Source: CAZEAN01 sp964510225 (lineage in GTDB: Bacteria; Planctomycetota; Planctomycetia; Isosphaerales; Isosphaeraceae). Taken from it: DNA of 64,000 bases. Where the stretch lies: NCBI GenBank assembly GCA_964510225.1, contig CAZEAN010000009.1, positions 11,624 to 75,623 on the forward strand, written 5' to 3'. Shown here piece by piece: positions 47,001 to 55,845 of the stretch. A program made the position numbers and the translations under genes. Numbering within the stretch: position 1 is the first letter of the stretch; each line of letters opens with the position of its first letter. The notes below the pieces were generated by a model. The model was not told the DNA's origin and made no database searches. It saw only the letters and a list, made by a program, of their open reading frames with translations.

Positions 47001-47336
47001 AGAATTGTCGGCATCCATGCTCCATCGTTTCTGATCAGGAGGCGACCTTCCGAAACGCACGGGGATGAGCAGTCCACCAGACCTCCGGTAGCAACTCCCG
47101 AAGCAAGGAGGACGGATGACTCGGCAATCGCTCGATCACAAGGAAACACGTTGTGAAAACGAGCCATCCGTTGAAGTTGATTCACATGTTTTTCGTCTCG
47201 GGATAGTCAAACTCCCCTCGCCATTTGGGATTTTCGATTCTTGAAGAACTCGCTATGGTCTCACACGTTTCGCACTCTGCGTTCGGGCGGAGGCATCGAG
47301 CTCGCACCAGCTCAGAAGGCAGGGAGGACCGAGGTG
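47001..47336. other. Gene-less spacer after the IS5-like element
   Basis: About 336 bases before the large secreted protein. A TTG at 47241 in its frame would add 32 residues, but it lacks a ribosome binding site. No other gene or RNA stands out. Confidence 0.4.
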
Positions 47337-50300
47337 ATGAGGGGTCGGATTTCTTGTTGTACTGGAATCATCATCGTAGGAATCCTGAGCGCAGCTGATG
47401 CATCGGCGCAAGCCTTGCCATCTTCCCAAGTGTTCGTTGATGACTTCGAGGCTGAGGAGGTCTCGTGGCACTTCGAAACATCCAATGCAGGGTTCCAGCC
47501 CCAAATTCACGCAAGGTCCACCTTCGACTACTACGAAGGGAATCAGAGTGAGCAGATCCGTTTCCGGGCAGGACTTGGAAGTGGTGTCTACTACGTTTAC
47601 CCGCTCCCTCGAGTCTCAATTCGACGAGATCTCCGAATCACGGTCTACGTCAAGTCCAATCGTGATGGAATTAAGCTCCAGGGCCAACTGGTTCTACCTC
47701 AGAGTAGAGATCCGGACTCAGCCCAGCCATTCCGGGTTAATGTGATCGGTACTAGCTACGACGCGCCGGGTCATTGGCAACGACTTGAGCTTTCGAGAGT
47801 CCCCGAGTTGATGGAGCAGCAGGTTAGGCTCCTCCGAAACAAGACTCAGGAGCGGGTTGAGACAGAAGATGCTTATCTGGATCGACTCGTTTTGAATGCC
47901 TACGGGGGAAGTGGTGATACCGAGGTCTTTATCGATGAACTTCGGGTTGCACCGGTTCCCCTCGAAGTAATCCAAACTCAGGCTCTAGGTGACTTACCCC
48001 CACTCAACACTGAAGTGGAGAATGCCGATGCTCAATCAGGGGATCGGATCCGCTTTGAAGGGCAGCGCCTCTCGCTCCTTGATGAGCCGTTTCAAATCCA
48101 CCGACCTTGGATCCCTACTGTAATTGATGCACCAGGCGCATCGTTTCCTGAACTCCGACGTGCTGGATTCGATCTCACGACGGTCCGGCTCGAACAAAAC
48201 TCAGACGAACTACAGCGAGCGTTGGATGCTGGACTCTTGCTCATGCCAAAGCTCGGCACTGAGGGTCTTGGTGCCGATCCGTCGGAGGTCAACAATGCCG
48301 TTGATCAACTCAGAGATCCGAGTGCCGTCGCGTTCTGGCATCTTGGTGAACGGCTCGGCGCAGCACCCATCCCTGCTGAGCGTGCTGAGACACTTGCCCG
48401 GGTTCGATCGTCGGTAGCGGTACTGGAAGATCGGAGTGAGGTCGGTCTTTCAACGCTGGCAACAGGCGACATCACCCGCGACCTCTCACTGTACGCTCGG
48501 CGTCCGAATCGACTTCAACTGCTCGGAATCCCGTCGAATATCTGGGGAACGATGACCTCACCCCGGTCATCCTATCGCTACCTCACTCAACGTCGTGACC
48601 TCACCGGATTAGACAACCCACGAGGATCGGTACTCTGGACCTGGATTCGCGCATCGGCTGCACCCGAGCTACAAGAGGCTGTCTGGGGATTCGATGCACC
48701 GCCGAGCTGGGGGACGCCTCGGATTCTCCCGGAGCAGATCCGTCAGGCTGCCTTCATCGCATTGATGGCTGGTTATCGAGGGCTCGGAGTCAGTGGCGAT
48801 CCGGAACTGACGCGAGACGCGGGCCGCGCTCAATTGCTGGAGCTTGCCCTCTTGAACGGGGAAATCGACCTCTTCCAGCCGATCCTCGCTGATCCTGCAG
48901 GCCCGATTCATACGTATCAAGTATTTCCAGGGCCATCACAAGAATCAGGCCGCCCTCTTCTAAACAACTATAGCTACCGCGAAGATGATTTCGAGAAAGA
49001 GCCAGCCGTATTAGGCGATGTTGTTGCAGTCGGATTCCCACCGACCCCGGAGCGCCGGGGTACCCTGATGCTTGTCGCTGACCTTCGCTCTGGATCGCAG
49101 TGGATTCCGGGCCAACTCGCGCGTGACGAAATCCGAGTGATCGTACCAGGGATGCTTGATCAATCGGCGACACTCATTACCGTCGGTAGTGTTCAGAATC
49201 TCCCAGCCAAACGTGTTCCCGGAGGGCTTGAAGTAACGATCCGAAACTTTGGTCCGACGGCATGGGTCCTCCTAACGAACGATCAGGCGGGAGTCCAACG
49301 GCTGGAGCAAGCAATTACACAATACGCTCCGAAGGCAGCAGAACTGGCGATCGAACTTGCCGAAATTTACCGACGCGACATTCTTGAGGTCCATTCCGTC
49401 TTAGGACTCGATGGCCATGACGTCCGAGACTCGGGAGTCTTAATTCAGCGGACCGACGACGAGATCGCTGCGGCTCGTGCTGACCTCACTCGGGGAGATG
49501 CACAAAGTGCCTTCGACAACGCGCGACGAAGCGCACGTCCTCTTCAAATCCTAATGGGCTCCTATGCTGCTGATGCACTCGAAGAACTGGTTGAAGTATC
49601 TGAGATGGCATTCCGTGACAGTCTACCAATAGAGATCTCGGCAGTCTCCGCACCACCACTGATGTCGTTCAACACGTTGCCGAGGCTTTACATTTGGACT
49701 GATGCCATACGGTCCTACCCTTTTCGTCCGATCCTTGAAGGAGGTGACTTCGAGGAAACCGATCCCAGTATCTACCAAGAAGCAGGTTGGGCGAGTGCTG
49801 GGGATGTTATTGAGGGGCTTGACTACCAAATCGAAATCGTCCCTCTGCCGGAGGGTACGGGGCCAGAAGTTACCGTCGGACAAAGTGTCCTCGGCCTCAG
49901 AGTGCAACCGACCGAGGGCCGTTCTGCAGACGAGTTTCCACCTGCACCATCAAGACCTACCGTCGCAATCCAATCGCCACCGACACCAGTCAATCGTCAT
50001 GAATTCGTAAGGATCTCGGTGCTTGCGTACATGCCCCGATTTCAACCTGAAAGCAGTGCCGGTCTGATTGTTCGTGACTCGCTCGGCGGAGAACTCATGC
50101 AGTATCGGATACCACGACTCGGTAAGTGGAGTCGGATCGTGATGTACCGTCGAGCGCCCGAAGATCATGACTTGACAGTGACACTAGGACTCATCGCAAC
50201 AGCCGGCGAAGTCTACTTCGACGACCTCCGCATTGAACGACTTACCGACCCCAACACTCTGGTGGATTCATCAAGAGATCCTGTGACCCTGGTTCCCTCC

Positions 50301-50435
50301 CCTGATCCAAGTTCCTCGACATCAACGGGGGTTAGTGGTGGAACTGTCGAATCGGCCCCGGTAAGATCGCGGCCTTCCCGATTCACCGTTCGGCCGAGTA
50401 CGATTGTGACCACGCCCCGACGCCGACGGCAGTGA
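47337..50435 (+). CDS. Large exported protein with two carbohydrate-binding-like ends
   Basis: This 1032-residue secreted protein has a signal peptide (MRGRISCCTGIIIVGILSAA to ASAQA). Residues about 30-200 form a beta-sandwich-like part (FVDDFEAEEVSWHFE to VFIDELRVAP), as seen in carbohydrate-binding modules. The middle (about 220-600) has features of a (beta/alpha) barrel-like fold (AGFDLTTVRLEQN, AFWHLGERLG, LQLLGIPSNIW, MAGYRGLGVSGDP). The C-terminal third ends with another sandwich-like part (VRISVLAYMPRF to VYFDDLRIERL), then a basic Pro/Ser/Arg-rich tail. I cannot name a glycoside hydrolase family. GGAGG lies upstream of the ATG. A glycan-related role is inference. Confidence 0.7.
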   Translation: MRGRISCCTGIIIVGILSAADASAQALPSSQVFVDDFEAEEVSWHFETSNAGFQPQIHARSTFDYYEGNQSEQIRFRAGLGSGVYYVYPLPRVSIRRDLRITVYVKSNRDGIKLQGQLVLPQSRDPDSAQPFRVNVIGTSYDAPGHWQRLELSRVPELMEQQVRLLRNKTQERVETEDAYLDRLVLNAYGGSGDTEVFIDELRVAPVPLEVIQTQALGDLPPLNTEVENADAQSGDRIRFEGQRLSLLDEPFQIHRPWIPTVIDAPGASFPELRRAGFDLTTVRLEQNSDELQRALDAGLLLMPKLGTEGLGADPSEVNNAVDQLRDPSAVAFWHLGERLGAAPIPAERAETLARVRSSVAVLEDRSEVGLSTLATGDITRDLSLYARRPNRLQLLGIPSNIWGTMTSPRSSYRYLTQRRDLTGLDNPRGSVLWTWIRASAAPELQEAVWGFDAPPSWGTPRILPEQIRQAAFIALMAGYRGLGVSGDPELTRDAGRAQLLELALLNGEIDLFQPILADPAGPIHTYQVFPGPSQESGRPLLNNYSYREDDFEKEPAVLGDVVAVGFPPTPERRGTLMLVADLRSGSQWIPGQLARDEIRVIVPGMLDQSATLITVGSVQNLPAKRVPGGLEVTIRNFGPTAWVLLTNDQAGVQRLEQAITQYAPKAAELAIELAEIYRRDILEVHSVLGLDGHDVRDSGVLIQRTDDEIAAARADLTRGDAQSAFDNARRSARPLQILMGSYAADALEELVEVSEMAFRDSLPIEISAVSAPPLMSFNTLPRLYIWTDAIRSYPFRPILEGGDFEETDPSIYQEAGWASAGDVIEGLDYQIEIVPLPEGTGPEVTVGQSVLGLRVQPTEGRSADEFPPAPSRPTVAIQSPPTPVNRHEFVRISVLAYMPRFQPESSAGLIVRDSLGGELMQYRIPRLGKWSRIVMYRRAPEDHDLTVTLGLIATAGEVYFDDLRIERLTDPNTLVDSSRDPVTLVPSPDPSSSTSTGVSGGTVESAPVRSRPSRFTVRPSTIVTTPRRRRQ

Positions 50436-50504
50436 TTGGCTTGGCGTTGCAATCAAAGGTTGCTTGAGGAGTTCCAGAGGAAGTTCTGGATCATTGATTG
50501 ACCG

Positions 50505-51407
50505 ATGCTGCAAAAATTCGACGAACGCAACCGTGACTTGGTCGTCAACATCAATGGAGTCCTCAAGCATCGGGAGGAGGCCGGCATCAGCCCGTTCGAC
50601 TCGGCCGTCCAAGGTGGGGACGCCGTTTGGGAAGGGCTCAGACTCTATGACGGACGGATTTTCAAGCTCAAGGAACATCTTGAGCGACTCCGCGACTCTG
50701 CCTTGGCGCTCGCGTTCTCAGAGATCCCTTCCGATGAAAAAATCATTGGAGAGATCAAAAAGACACTTGAAGCAAATGAGATGAACAATGATGTTCATAT
50801 TCGCTTAACACTTACACGGGGCGTTAAGATTACCTCAGGGATGGATCCCCGTCTTAATCAATCAGGCCCAACCTTAATTGTCCTTGCTGAATTCAAAACA
50901 CCGGTGTACGACAAGAGGGGTATTAGACTGATCACCAGCGGGGTACGCCGGCCAGCTCCTGACTGTCTCGATCCAAAGATCCACCATAACAACTTGATTT
51001 GCTCAATTCTGGCTAAGATTCAGGCCAACGCGGCTGGTGTTGATGATGCGATTATGCTCGATCATCGCGGCTTTGTAGCGGAAACGAACGCAACACATCT
51101 TTTTATCGTGAAGGATAGTGAGCTTTGGACGAGTCGAACCGTCGCTTGTCCCGAAGGGATCACCAGGGCGACAGTACTGGAACTCTGTGAAACACACTCG
51201 ATCCCGTACCGAGAGGCGGACCTCTCGATCATGGAGGTTCATCGCGCCGACGAGTGCTTCTGTACTGGGACGATGGGGGAGCTTGCTCCTGTTACGGAAG
51301 TCGATGGTCGGACAATTGGAACAGGTCAGATGGGGGCGTTAACGGAACAACTCTCCCAGATCTTTCGAACTCTCACTGCAAACGAAGGTTTTCGGATCGT
51401 TGGTTGA
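50505..51407 (+). CDS. Class IV PLP aminotransferase (branched-chain type)
   Basis: This 300-residue protein belongs to fold type IV aminotransferases, which act on branched-chain amino acids, D-amino acids or aminodeoxychorismate. Visible: SPFDSAVQGGDAVWEGLRLYDGRIFKLKEHLERL in the N part, the PLP lysine K158 in the DPK-IHHNN segment, and the phosphate-binding GFVAETNATHLF plus ATVLELCETHSI region. The motif and FCTGTMGELAPVTEVDGR favour a branched-chain type assignment. It follows the large exported protein by 69 bases on the same strand. No other isoleucine/valine biosynthesis genes are near, so the physiological substrate is uncertain. Confidence 0.85.
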   Translation: MLQKFDERNRDLVVNINGVLKHREEAGISPFDSAVQGGDAVWEGLRLYDGRIFKLKEHLERLRDSALALAFSEIPSDEKIIGEIKKTLEANEMNNDVHIRLTLTRGVKITSGMDPRLNQSGPTLIVLAEFKTPVYDKRGIRLITSGVRRPAPDCLDPKIHHNNLICSILAKIQANAAGVDDAIMLDHRGFVAETNATHLFIVKDSELWTSRTVACPEGITRATVLELCETHSIPYREADLSIMEVHRADECFCTGTMGELAPVTEVDGRTIGTGQMGALTEQLSQIFRTLTANEGFRIVG

Positions 51408-51457
51408 GTTTCAAGATGACCGATTGAACCGCCTTGATCTGAGGTAAGCTTCTTCAG

Positions 51458-51907
51458 TCAGAGTGCAACAAGAACGGGGAAGAGCCAACCTGCGCCGAAC
51501 GCAATGACAGAGGCGATCATACCGATCACCCCGATCCAGGGAGTCCGTTTGCCTTGAATGACGGGGATTCCAATCGCGATCGCGGACAAGAGGACGCCCG
51601 AGACCGGTAAGCTCAAGAGGCCAAGTGAGGGAATCTGGCGCTCGGCGTACGCGAATCGCCCACCTTCGAGTACCGGTACATGCATCTTCTGGTACCAACC
51701 ATCGGGAGTCTGACCTTGGGCATGCAGGACACTAATCCAGACCATCCCGCCAGAAAGTCCAAGTGCAATGAGGCCAAGGAAAATAGAGGAGATGATAAAG
51801 CCCTTTGGCTTCTCTTCGAACCGACCCGCATCGAGTCTCCGGACGATACCCATCGGATCGTCGGAAGGTGGAACCGGCGTGTTTGGTTGTTTAGCTGTTT
51901 TCGCCAC
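51458..51907 (-). CDS. Small membrane protein of unknown function
   Basis: This 149-residue protein begins with a polar N part (AKTAKQPNTPVPPSDDPM) and has about three membrane helices (near 38-60, 85-108 and 113-140). A short outside loop with GQTPDGWYQKMHVP lies between the first two. The GTG at 51907 is used because AGGAG lies 9 bases upstream, and an earlier GTG is rejected. It lies between convergent and same-strand neighbours, 60 bases after the MDR dehydrogenase start region, likely its own unit. No family is recognised. Confidence 0.65.
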   Translation of the reverse strand: MAKTAKQPNTPVPPSDDPMGIVRRLDAGRFEEKPKGFIISSIFLGLIALGLSGGMVWISVLHAQGQTPDGWYQKMHVPVLEGGRFAYAERQIPSLGLLSLPVSGVLLSAIAIGIPVIQGKRTPWIGVIGMIASVIAFGAGWLFPVLVAL

Positions 51908-51967
51908 GGTACTATCTCCTCGCCGGTTAAGCACAATTGAGCACCATCACCTCTCCTTAAGAATATC

Positions 51968-52978
51968 TTACCCGATCTGTAAGAGGAGCTTACCGAATTG
52001 TTCCGAGTTTTCCATTCGGCCCAATGCCTCGTCACCTTGCTCGATTGAGAAGGTACGATCGATGACGGGACTCAACTCCGTTCTCTCTTCTTCGAAGCAT
52101 TGGAGCATTGCCCGGAATTCGTTCGCCGTACCCATCGTTGTGCCGAAAAGTGCGAGCTGTTTCCAGAAAACTCGAAACAAGTCGAGTGACGGGACGGGAC
52201 CGGTCGTGGCTCCGAAGGTGACGATCCGCCCAGCTGGTTGTACCAGTCCCAAAACGGTCGCCAAGGATTCACCACCCCCACTGTCAATCACCACATCAGG
52301 GGCACAGCCCAGAGATCGGAGTGTCTTGTGCCAGTTTTCTGAACGATAGTTCACACCGTCTACAGCACCGAGTTGACGGGCCTGGTCAAGCTTCGCCTCG
52401 CTTCCCGACGTGACAAAGACGCGGGCACCAGCCATCCGAGCAAACTGGAGGGCAAAGGTTGCCGTACCGGCACCAATCCCGGTCACCAAAACTGTTTCAC
52501 CGGCTTGGACCTTCGCTTTGGTCATAACCGCTCGATACGCAGTGAGCCCGGCGAGCGGCAGCGCCGCGGCCGCTTCGAAACTCAAACTTGATGGTTTAAG
52601 TTCCACGTTCGCAGTCGGGACGCGGACCAATTCGGCAAAGGTACCGTCGTCAGGCATCCCTAGGATTCGAAAACTGCTCCCTTGGACCCGCTCGTCGGGG
52701 CCCCAGTCAAGGCTTGGGTTGATGACGACCTCTTGTCCGACCTGAAATCGATCGACTCCATCTCCGAGAGCTTCTATGATTCCAGCGCCATCTGACCCAA
52801 GAATCGTGGGATAATTGATCCCAGGGTAGAGCCCCTTGCAGATCCAGAGATCACGACGGTTTAGGGCCGCAAAGCGGATCCGGACAACAATTTCACCCGC
52901 TCTAGGCGGAGGATCGGGAACCTCGCGCAGCTTTAAACTGGCTGATGTTGGATCACCCTCAAGAACTAAGGCTCGCAT
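51968..52978 (-). CDS. MDR-family zinc-independent quinone oxidoreductase-like protein
   Basis: This 336-residue protein is a medium-chain reductase/dehydrogenase. The N-terminal substrate domain (residues 1-120) includes ALNRRDLWICKGLYPG and the LGSDGAGIIEALGDGVD loop; the NAD(P)-binding motif is VTGIGAGTATFALQFA (residues 164-180). The structural zinc Cys cluster of alcohol dehydrogenases is absent, which favours the quinone oxidoreductase/zeta-crystallin branch. It uses NADPH to reduce quinones, enones or similar compounds; the substrate here is unknown. It precedes the small membrane protein gene on the same strand by 60 bases. Confidence 0.85.
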   Translation of the reverse strand: MRALVLEGDPTSASLKLREVPDPPPRAGEIVVRIRFAALNRRDLWICKGLYPGINYPTILGSDGAGIIEALGDGVDRFQVGQEVVINPSLDWGPDERVQGSSFRILGMPDDGTFAELVRVPTANVELKPSSLSFEAAAALPLAGLTAYRAVMTKAKVQAGETVLVTGIGAGTATFALQFARMAGARVFVTSGSEAKLDQARQLGAVDGVNYRSENWHKTLRSLGCAPDVVIDSGGGESLATVLGLVQPAGRIVTFGATTGPVPSLDLFRVFWKQLALFGTTMGTANEFRAMLQCFEEERTELSPVIDRTFSIEQGDEALGRMENSEQFGKLLLQIG

Positions 52979-53138
52979 TGCGTAGACCCCGATGTGTCGT
53001 TAGTGCAAATGGTTGAATTGGCCCGCAAACAGTGGTTCCCACCAACCTAGTGAATGGAGTCCCAGGATACCGACCGATCGCTCGATGGCAAAAGGCGATT
53101 GGAGCCGAGGCTCTGGGATTTTAGACTAAGAGGAACTC

Positions 53139-54422
53139 GTGACGATTCTCGCTGATGTGAAACTTCAACCCTCCGAGGCAATTGTGTCGAAGCGACCTAA
53201 ACTCAAGAGCCGGCCCAGTCAAGACCCAAAGCCAACACAAGCCCACTCCCCTTCGAGAGCAACTTGGCTTGTCCCGATTAGTATCGGAAGTATTGTCGTC
53301 ATCGGTGCTGCGCTTACGGTGATCATTCCACGGCTCATGGATAATCGCGTGATCGGCGAGCCGTCACGAGCTTCGATCCCTGACAATCAGACGAACTCGG
53401 AACTGAGTGGGGGATCAGGTCAATCTGAGACTCCAACGCCATCAATCAATGATCCCGATCCGCCCAGCGCACCTCCCTTTGAGGGGATGGTCTGGGTCCC
53501 CGGTGGATCCTTTTGGATGGGTACCGAAGATCCGAACCCGATGTTTGATGATGCGAGGCCGCGTCGACTCATCACGGTCGATGGTTTTTGGATGGATGCC
53601 ACCGAGGTTACGAATGCTGAATTCAAGGAGTTTGTCGACGCGACCGGATACAAGACAGTTGCGGAACGTGTTCCGACGTACGCAGAAGTAGTCGCGATGA
53701 TGCCTGATGGCGTTCCCCCTCCACCCCCCGAACAAGTTGACCTCAAGGCGGGTTCGATTGTCTTTAGTCCTCCTGCCCGTGTCGTCTCCCTTGACAACCA
53801 TTTTCAGTGGTGGGCCTGGCTCGATAACGCCAACTGGAGGCAGCCCGAAGGACCCGGCTCCAGTATCGAAGATCGGATGGATCACCCGGTGGTCCATGTT
53901 TGCTATGACGATGCAGTCGCCTATGCTGAATGGGCAGGCAAACGACTGCCGACTGAAGCTGAGTGGGAATTCGGATCTCGAGGCGGGCTCGATAGCAAAC
54001 CCTTTGCCTGGGGTGACGAACTCCGGCCTGACGGGAAGTGGATGGCAAACATCTGGCAAGGGCGATTTCCCAACGAAAACACAAGAGAGGATGGCTACCG
54101 AACCACAGCACCTGTCGGGAGCTACCCAGCAAATGGATTTGGACTGTTTGATATGTCAGGCAATGTCTGGGAATGGTGTGCTGATTGGTATCGGAATGAT
54201 GCTTATCGGACAATGCCAGAGCAGAATCCAAAGGGTCCGGACGACTACTTTGACCCGCAGCGTCCGGGAGTACCGGTCCGTGTCCAACGAGGTGGCTCCT
54301 ACCTCTGTAGCGACTCGTATTGCGTCCGCTACAAATCGGGGACTCGTGGTAAAGGAGCGACTGATACAGGAAATCCCCACGTTGGCTTTCGCTGTGTCGT
54401 TGATGCCGACCCTTCTTCCTAA
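53139..54422 (+). CDS. Formylglycine-generating enzyme (SUMF1-like), membrane-anchored
   Basis: FGE oxidises the Cys in sulfatase motifs (C-x-P/A-S/T-R) to formylglycine, the essential catalytic residue. This 427-residue protein has an N-terminal membrane helix at about residues 44-63, a Pro/Ser-rich linker to about residue 112, and the FGE domain from about 115. The end, RGGSYLCSDSYCVRYKSGTR with C390 and C395, aligns with the two catalytic cysteines of human SUMF1, so activity is likely; FGE-like paralogues often lack them. MVWVPGGSFWMGTEDP and GLFDMSGNVWEWC are family hallmarks. GTG start with GAGG 5 bases upstream. It would serve the five sulfatases in this window on the outside of the membrane. 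Confidence 0.9.
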   Translation: MTILADVKLQPSEAIVSKRPKLKSRPSQDPKPTQAHSPSRATWLVPISIGSIVVIGAALTVIIPRLMDNRVIGEPSRASIPDNQTNSELSGGSGQSETPTPSINDPDPPSAPPFEGMVWVPGGSFWMGTEDPNPMFDDARPRRLITVDGFWMDATEVTNAEFKEFVDATGYKTVAERVPTYAEVVAMMPDGVPPPPPEQVDLKAGSIVFSPPARVVSLDNHFQWWAWLDNANWRQPEGPGSSIEDRMDHPVVHVCYDDAVAYAEWAGKRLPTEAEWEFGSRGGLDSKPFAWGDELRPDGKWMANIWQGRFPNENTREDGYRTTAPVGSYPANGFGLFDMSGNVWEWCADWYRNDAYRTMPEQNPKGPDDYFDPQRPGVPVRVQRGGSYLCSDSYCVRYKSGTRGKGATDTGNPHVGFRCVVDADPSS

Positions 54423-54958
54423 CTTAGCAACCTCATAGAATCCGATTGGTAAAGTCTCTGTCAGGCGGCGTTTCATCGGGATTCGTGGCACAGATCACTC
54501 GAGACACTGAGATCGAATCGATTGACTCGCCGCTTGTATCAGTAAAAGTCAGAAAACACAGCGTGAACCGTGCTCAGATCTCACGCCCGGAGAGTTTAAC
54601 GGAGTACTCGTTGCCGGACCACAGTATCGTTTCAGACTGGAGCTTTAGCCCACCTTTTCTTTTGAGGCTCGGGATTTTGTCTCCCGTCTGATCTGCGACG
54701 GTGTGGTTCGAAATCTCGCCAGGAATCTTCGAAATCTTAGTAGAGTCGCCTTTTATCCCTCCTAGACACAAATTATTGAACAGTCGAATGATCTTGATCA
54801 ATCAGTGAGCATATGACACTTCAAATTCAGAACGAATCGATGGTTGTGCTGGCAGAGCAGTCACTCTAAACTGCGAGCACTGGCATCAACTGACGCGGTG
54901 CCACCGGGGGCTCACTACAGCAACGCTGAGTTTCGTTCTACGACGAGGGAGCGAATAT
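54423..54958. other. Gene-less spacer between FGE and PEP-CTERM genes
   Basis: About 536 bases with no supported gene. Frames of 75-80 codons occur on both strands but lack ribosome binding sites and family features. No strong hairpin was seen. Confidence 0.4.
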
Positions 54959-55759
54959 ATGATGTTAGGTTCACCAGATCGGAGCCGAGTGGGGACGGAA
55001 AAGTTCGACTACCGACTAAACGCGTACTCAAAAGTAGCATCCGCAGTAGCTGCAGGTGGTGCTGGCTTGGGCATCGCCAGTCCGTTGGATGCGGAAGTGA
55101 TTTTCACTGAAGTCGGGGTTACCATCAATGGGCCGAATACGACCCTCGATGTGGACATCGACGGTGGAGTAGTGTCGACCGGGACGTTGCCGGGAGCGGA
55201 TTTCAATCTCGCCGTCATTTCCTCGACAATGGACGGCAATCCCTATTTCGCTGGAGCCGTTGTTTCAAACCTCGGAAATAACGAAGTCCTTGTTTCCCTC
55301 AATCCATTCGAGACGAATTACTCCGTCGCTCGGGTTGGAAGCGGGGTTACGGTGGGAACACCAGGCCAGGTCAATGGCACGGGGAGCAGTTTTTTCAGTG
55401 ATCCAACTTATGGATCACTCCGGGGAACATTTCTTGGTTCAGATGCCTATGGGAATTGGAACGATCTCGGTGAAGACTTCATTGGATTATTCTTCGAGAT
55501 CGATGGTAACACCCACTATGGTTGGATGAATATTCTGATCGAAGATGACCGGACCGTAGGTGGCCTTGAACTTACACTAATTAGTTTTGCATACGAGTCG
55601 ATTCCGGATTCCGAAATCATTACTGGTCTTAGCAGTGTCGTCCCCGAGCCTTCGTCGTTGGCGCTGCTATCACTCGGCGCGGTTGGCCTCTCAGCCTTCA
55701 GAAAACAGAATCGAGGGCGTCGGCCGACAGTAGTGACACAATCGAATCGCCGGGGCTGA
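54959..55759 (+). CDS. PEP-CTERM sorting-domain protein
   Basis: This 266-residue exported protein has a N-terminal leader (about residues 18-45: LNAYSKVASAVAAGGAG then SPLDAEVIFT) and ends with a PEP-CTERM tail: VVPEPSSLALLSLGAVGLSAF (VPEP at residues 228-231) followed by RKQNRGRR and a further polar tail of about 15 residues, longer than usual. The central part has a strand-rich pattern and FIGLFFEIDGNTHYGWMNI, a phrase common in this PEP-CTERM subgroup. An exosortase would remove the tail during export; no exosortase is in the window. GGGAG lies 7 bases upstream of the ATG. Confidence 0.8.
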   Translation: MMLGSPDRSRVGTEKFDYRLNAYSKVASAVAAGGAGLGIASPLDAEVIFTEVGVTINGPNTTLDVDIDGGVVSTGTLPGADFNLAVISSTMDGNPYFAGAVVSNLGNNEVLVSLNPFETNYSVARVGSGVTVGTPGQVNGTGSSFFSDPTYGSLRGTFLGSDAYGNWNDLGEDFIGLFFEIDGNTHYGWMNILIEDDRTVGGLELTLISFAYESIPDSEIITGLSSVVPEPSSLALLSLGAVGLSAFRKQNRGRRPTVVTQSNRRG

Positions 55760-55785
55760 GCAAAACACTTGAGTTGACCAAGCAT

Positions 55786-55810
55786 GGCGCTGAGTTCGAT
55801 GCTCAGCGCC
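55786..55810. terminator. Hairpin between convergent genes
   Basis: GGCGCTGAG (55786-55794) and CTCAGCGCC (55802-55810) form a perfect 9-base stem with a 7-base loop, between the stops of the PEP-CTERM gene and the oxidoreductase gene. It is a likely terminator for one or both, although the T-run is weak. Confidence 0.5.
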
Positions 55811-55845
55811 GTTCTCGATCATCAAGTCTCTTCGAGAATTCGCCG

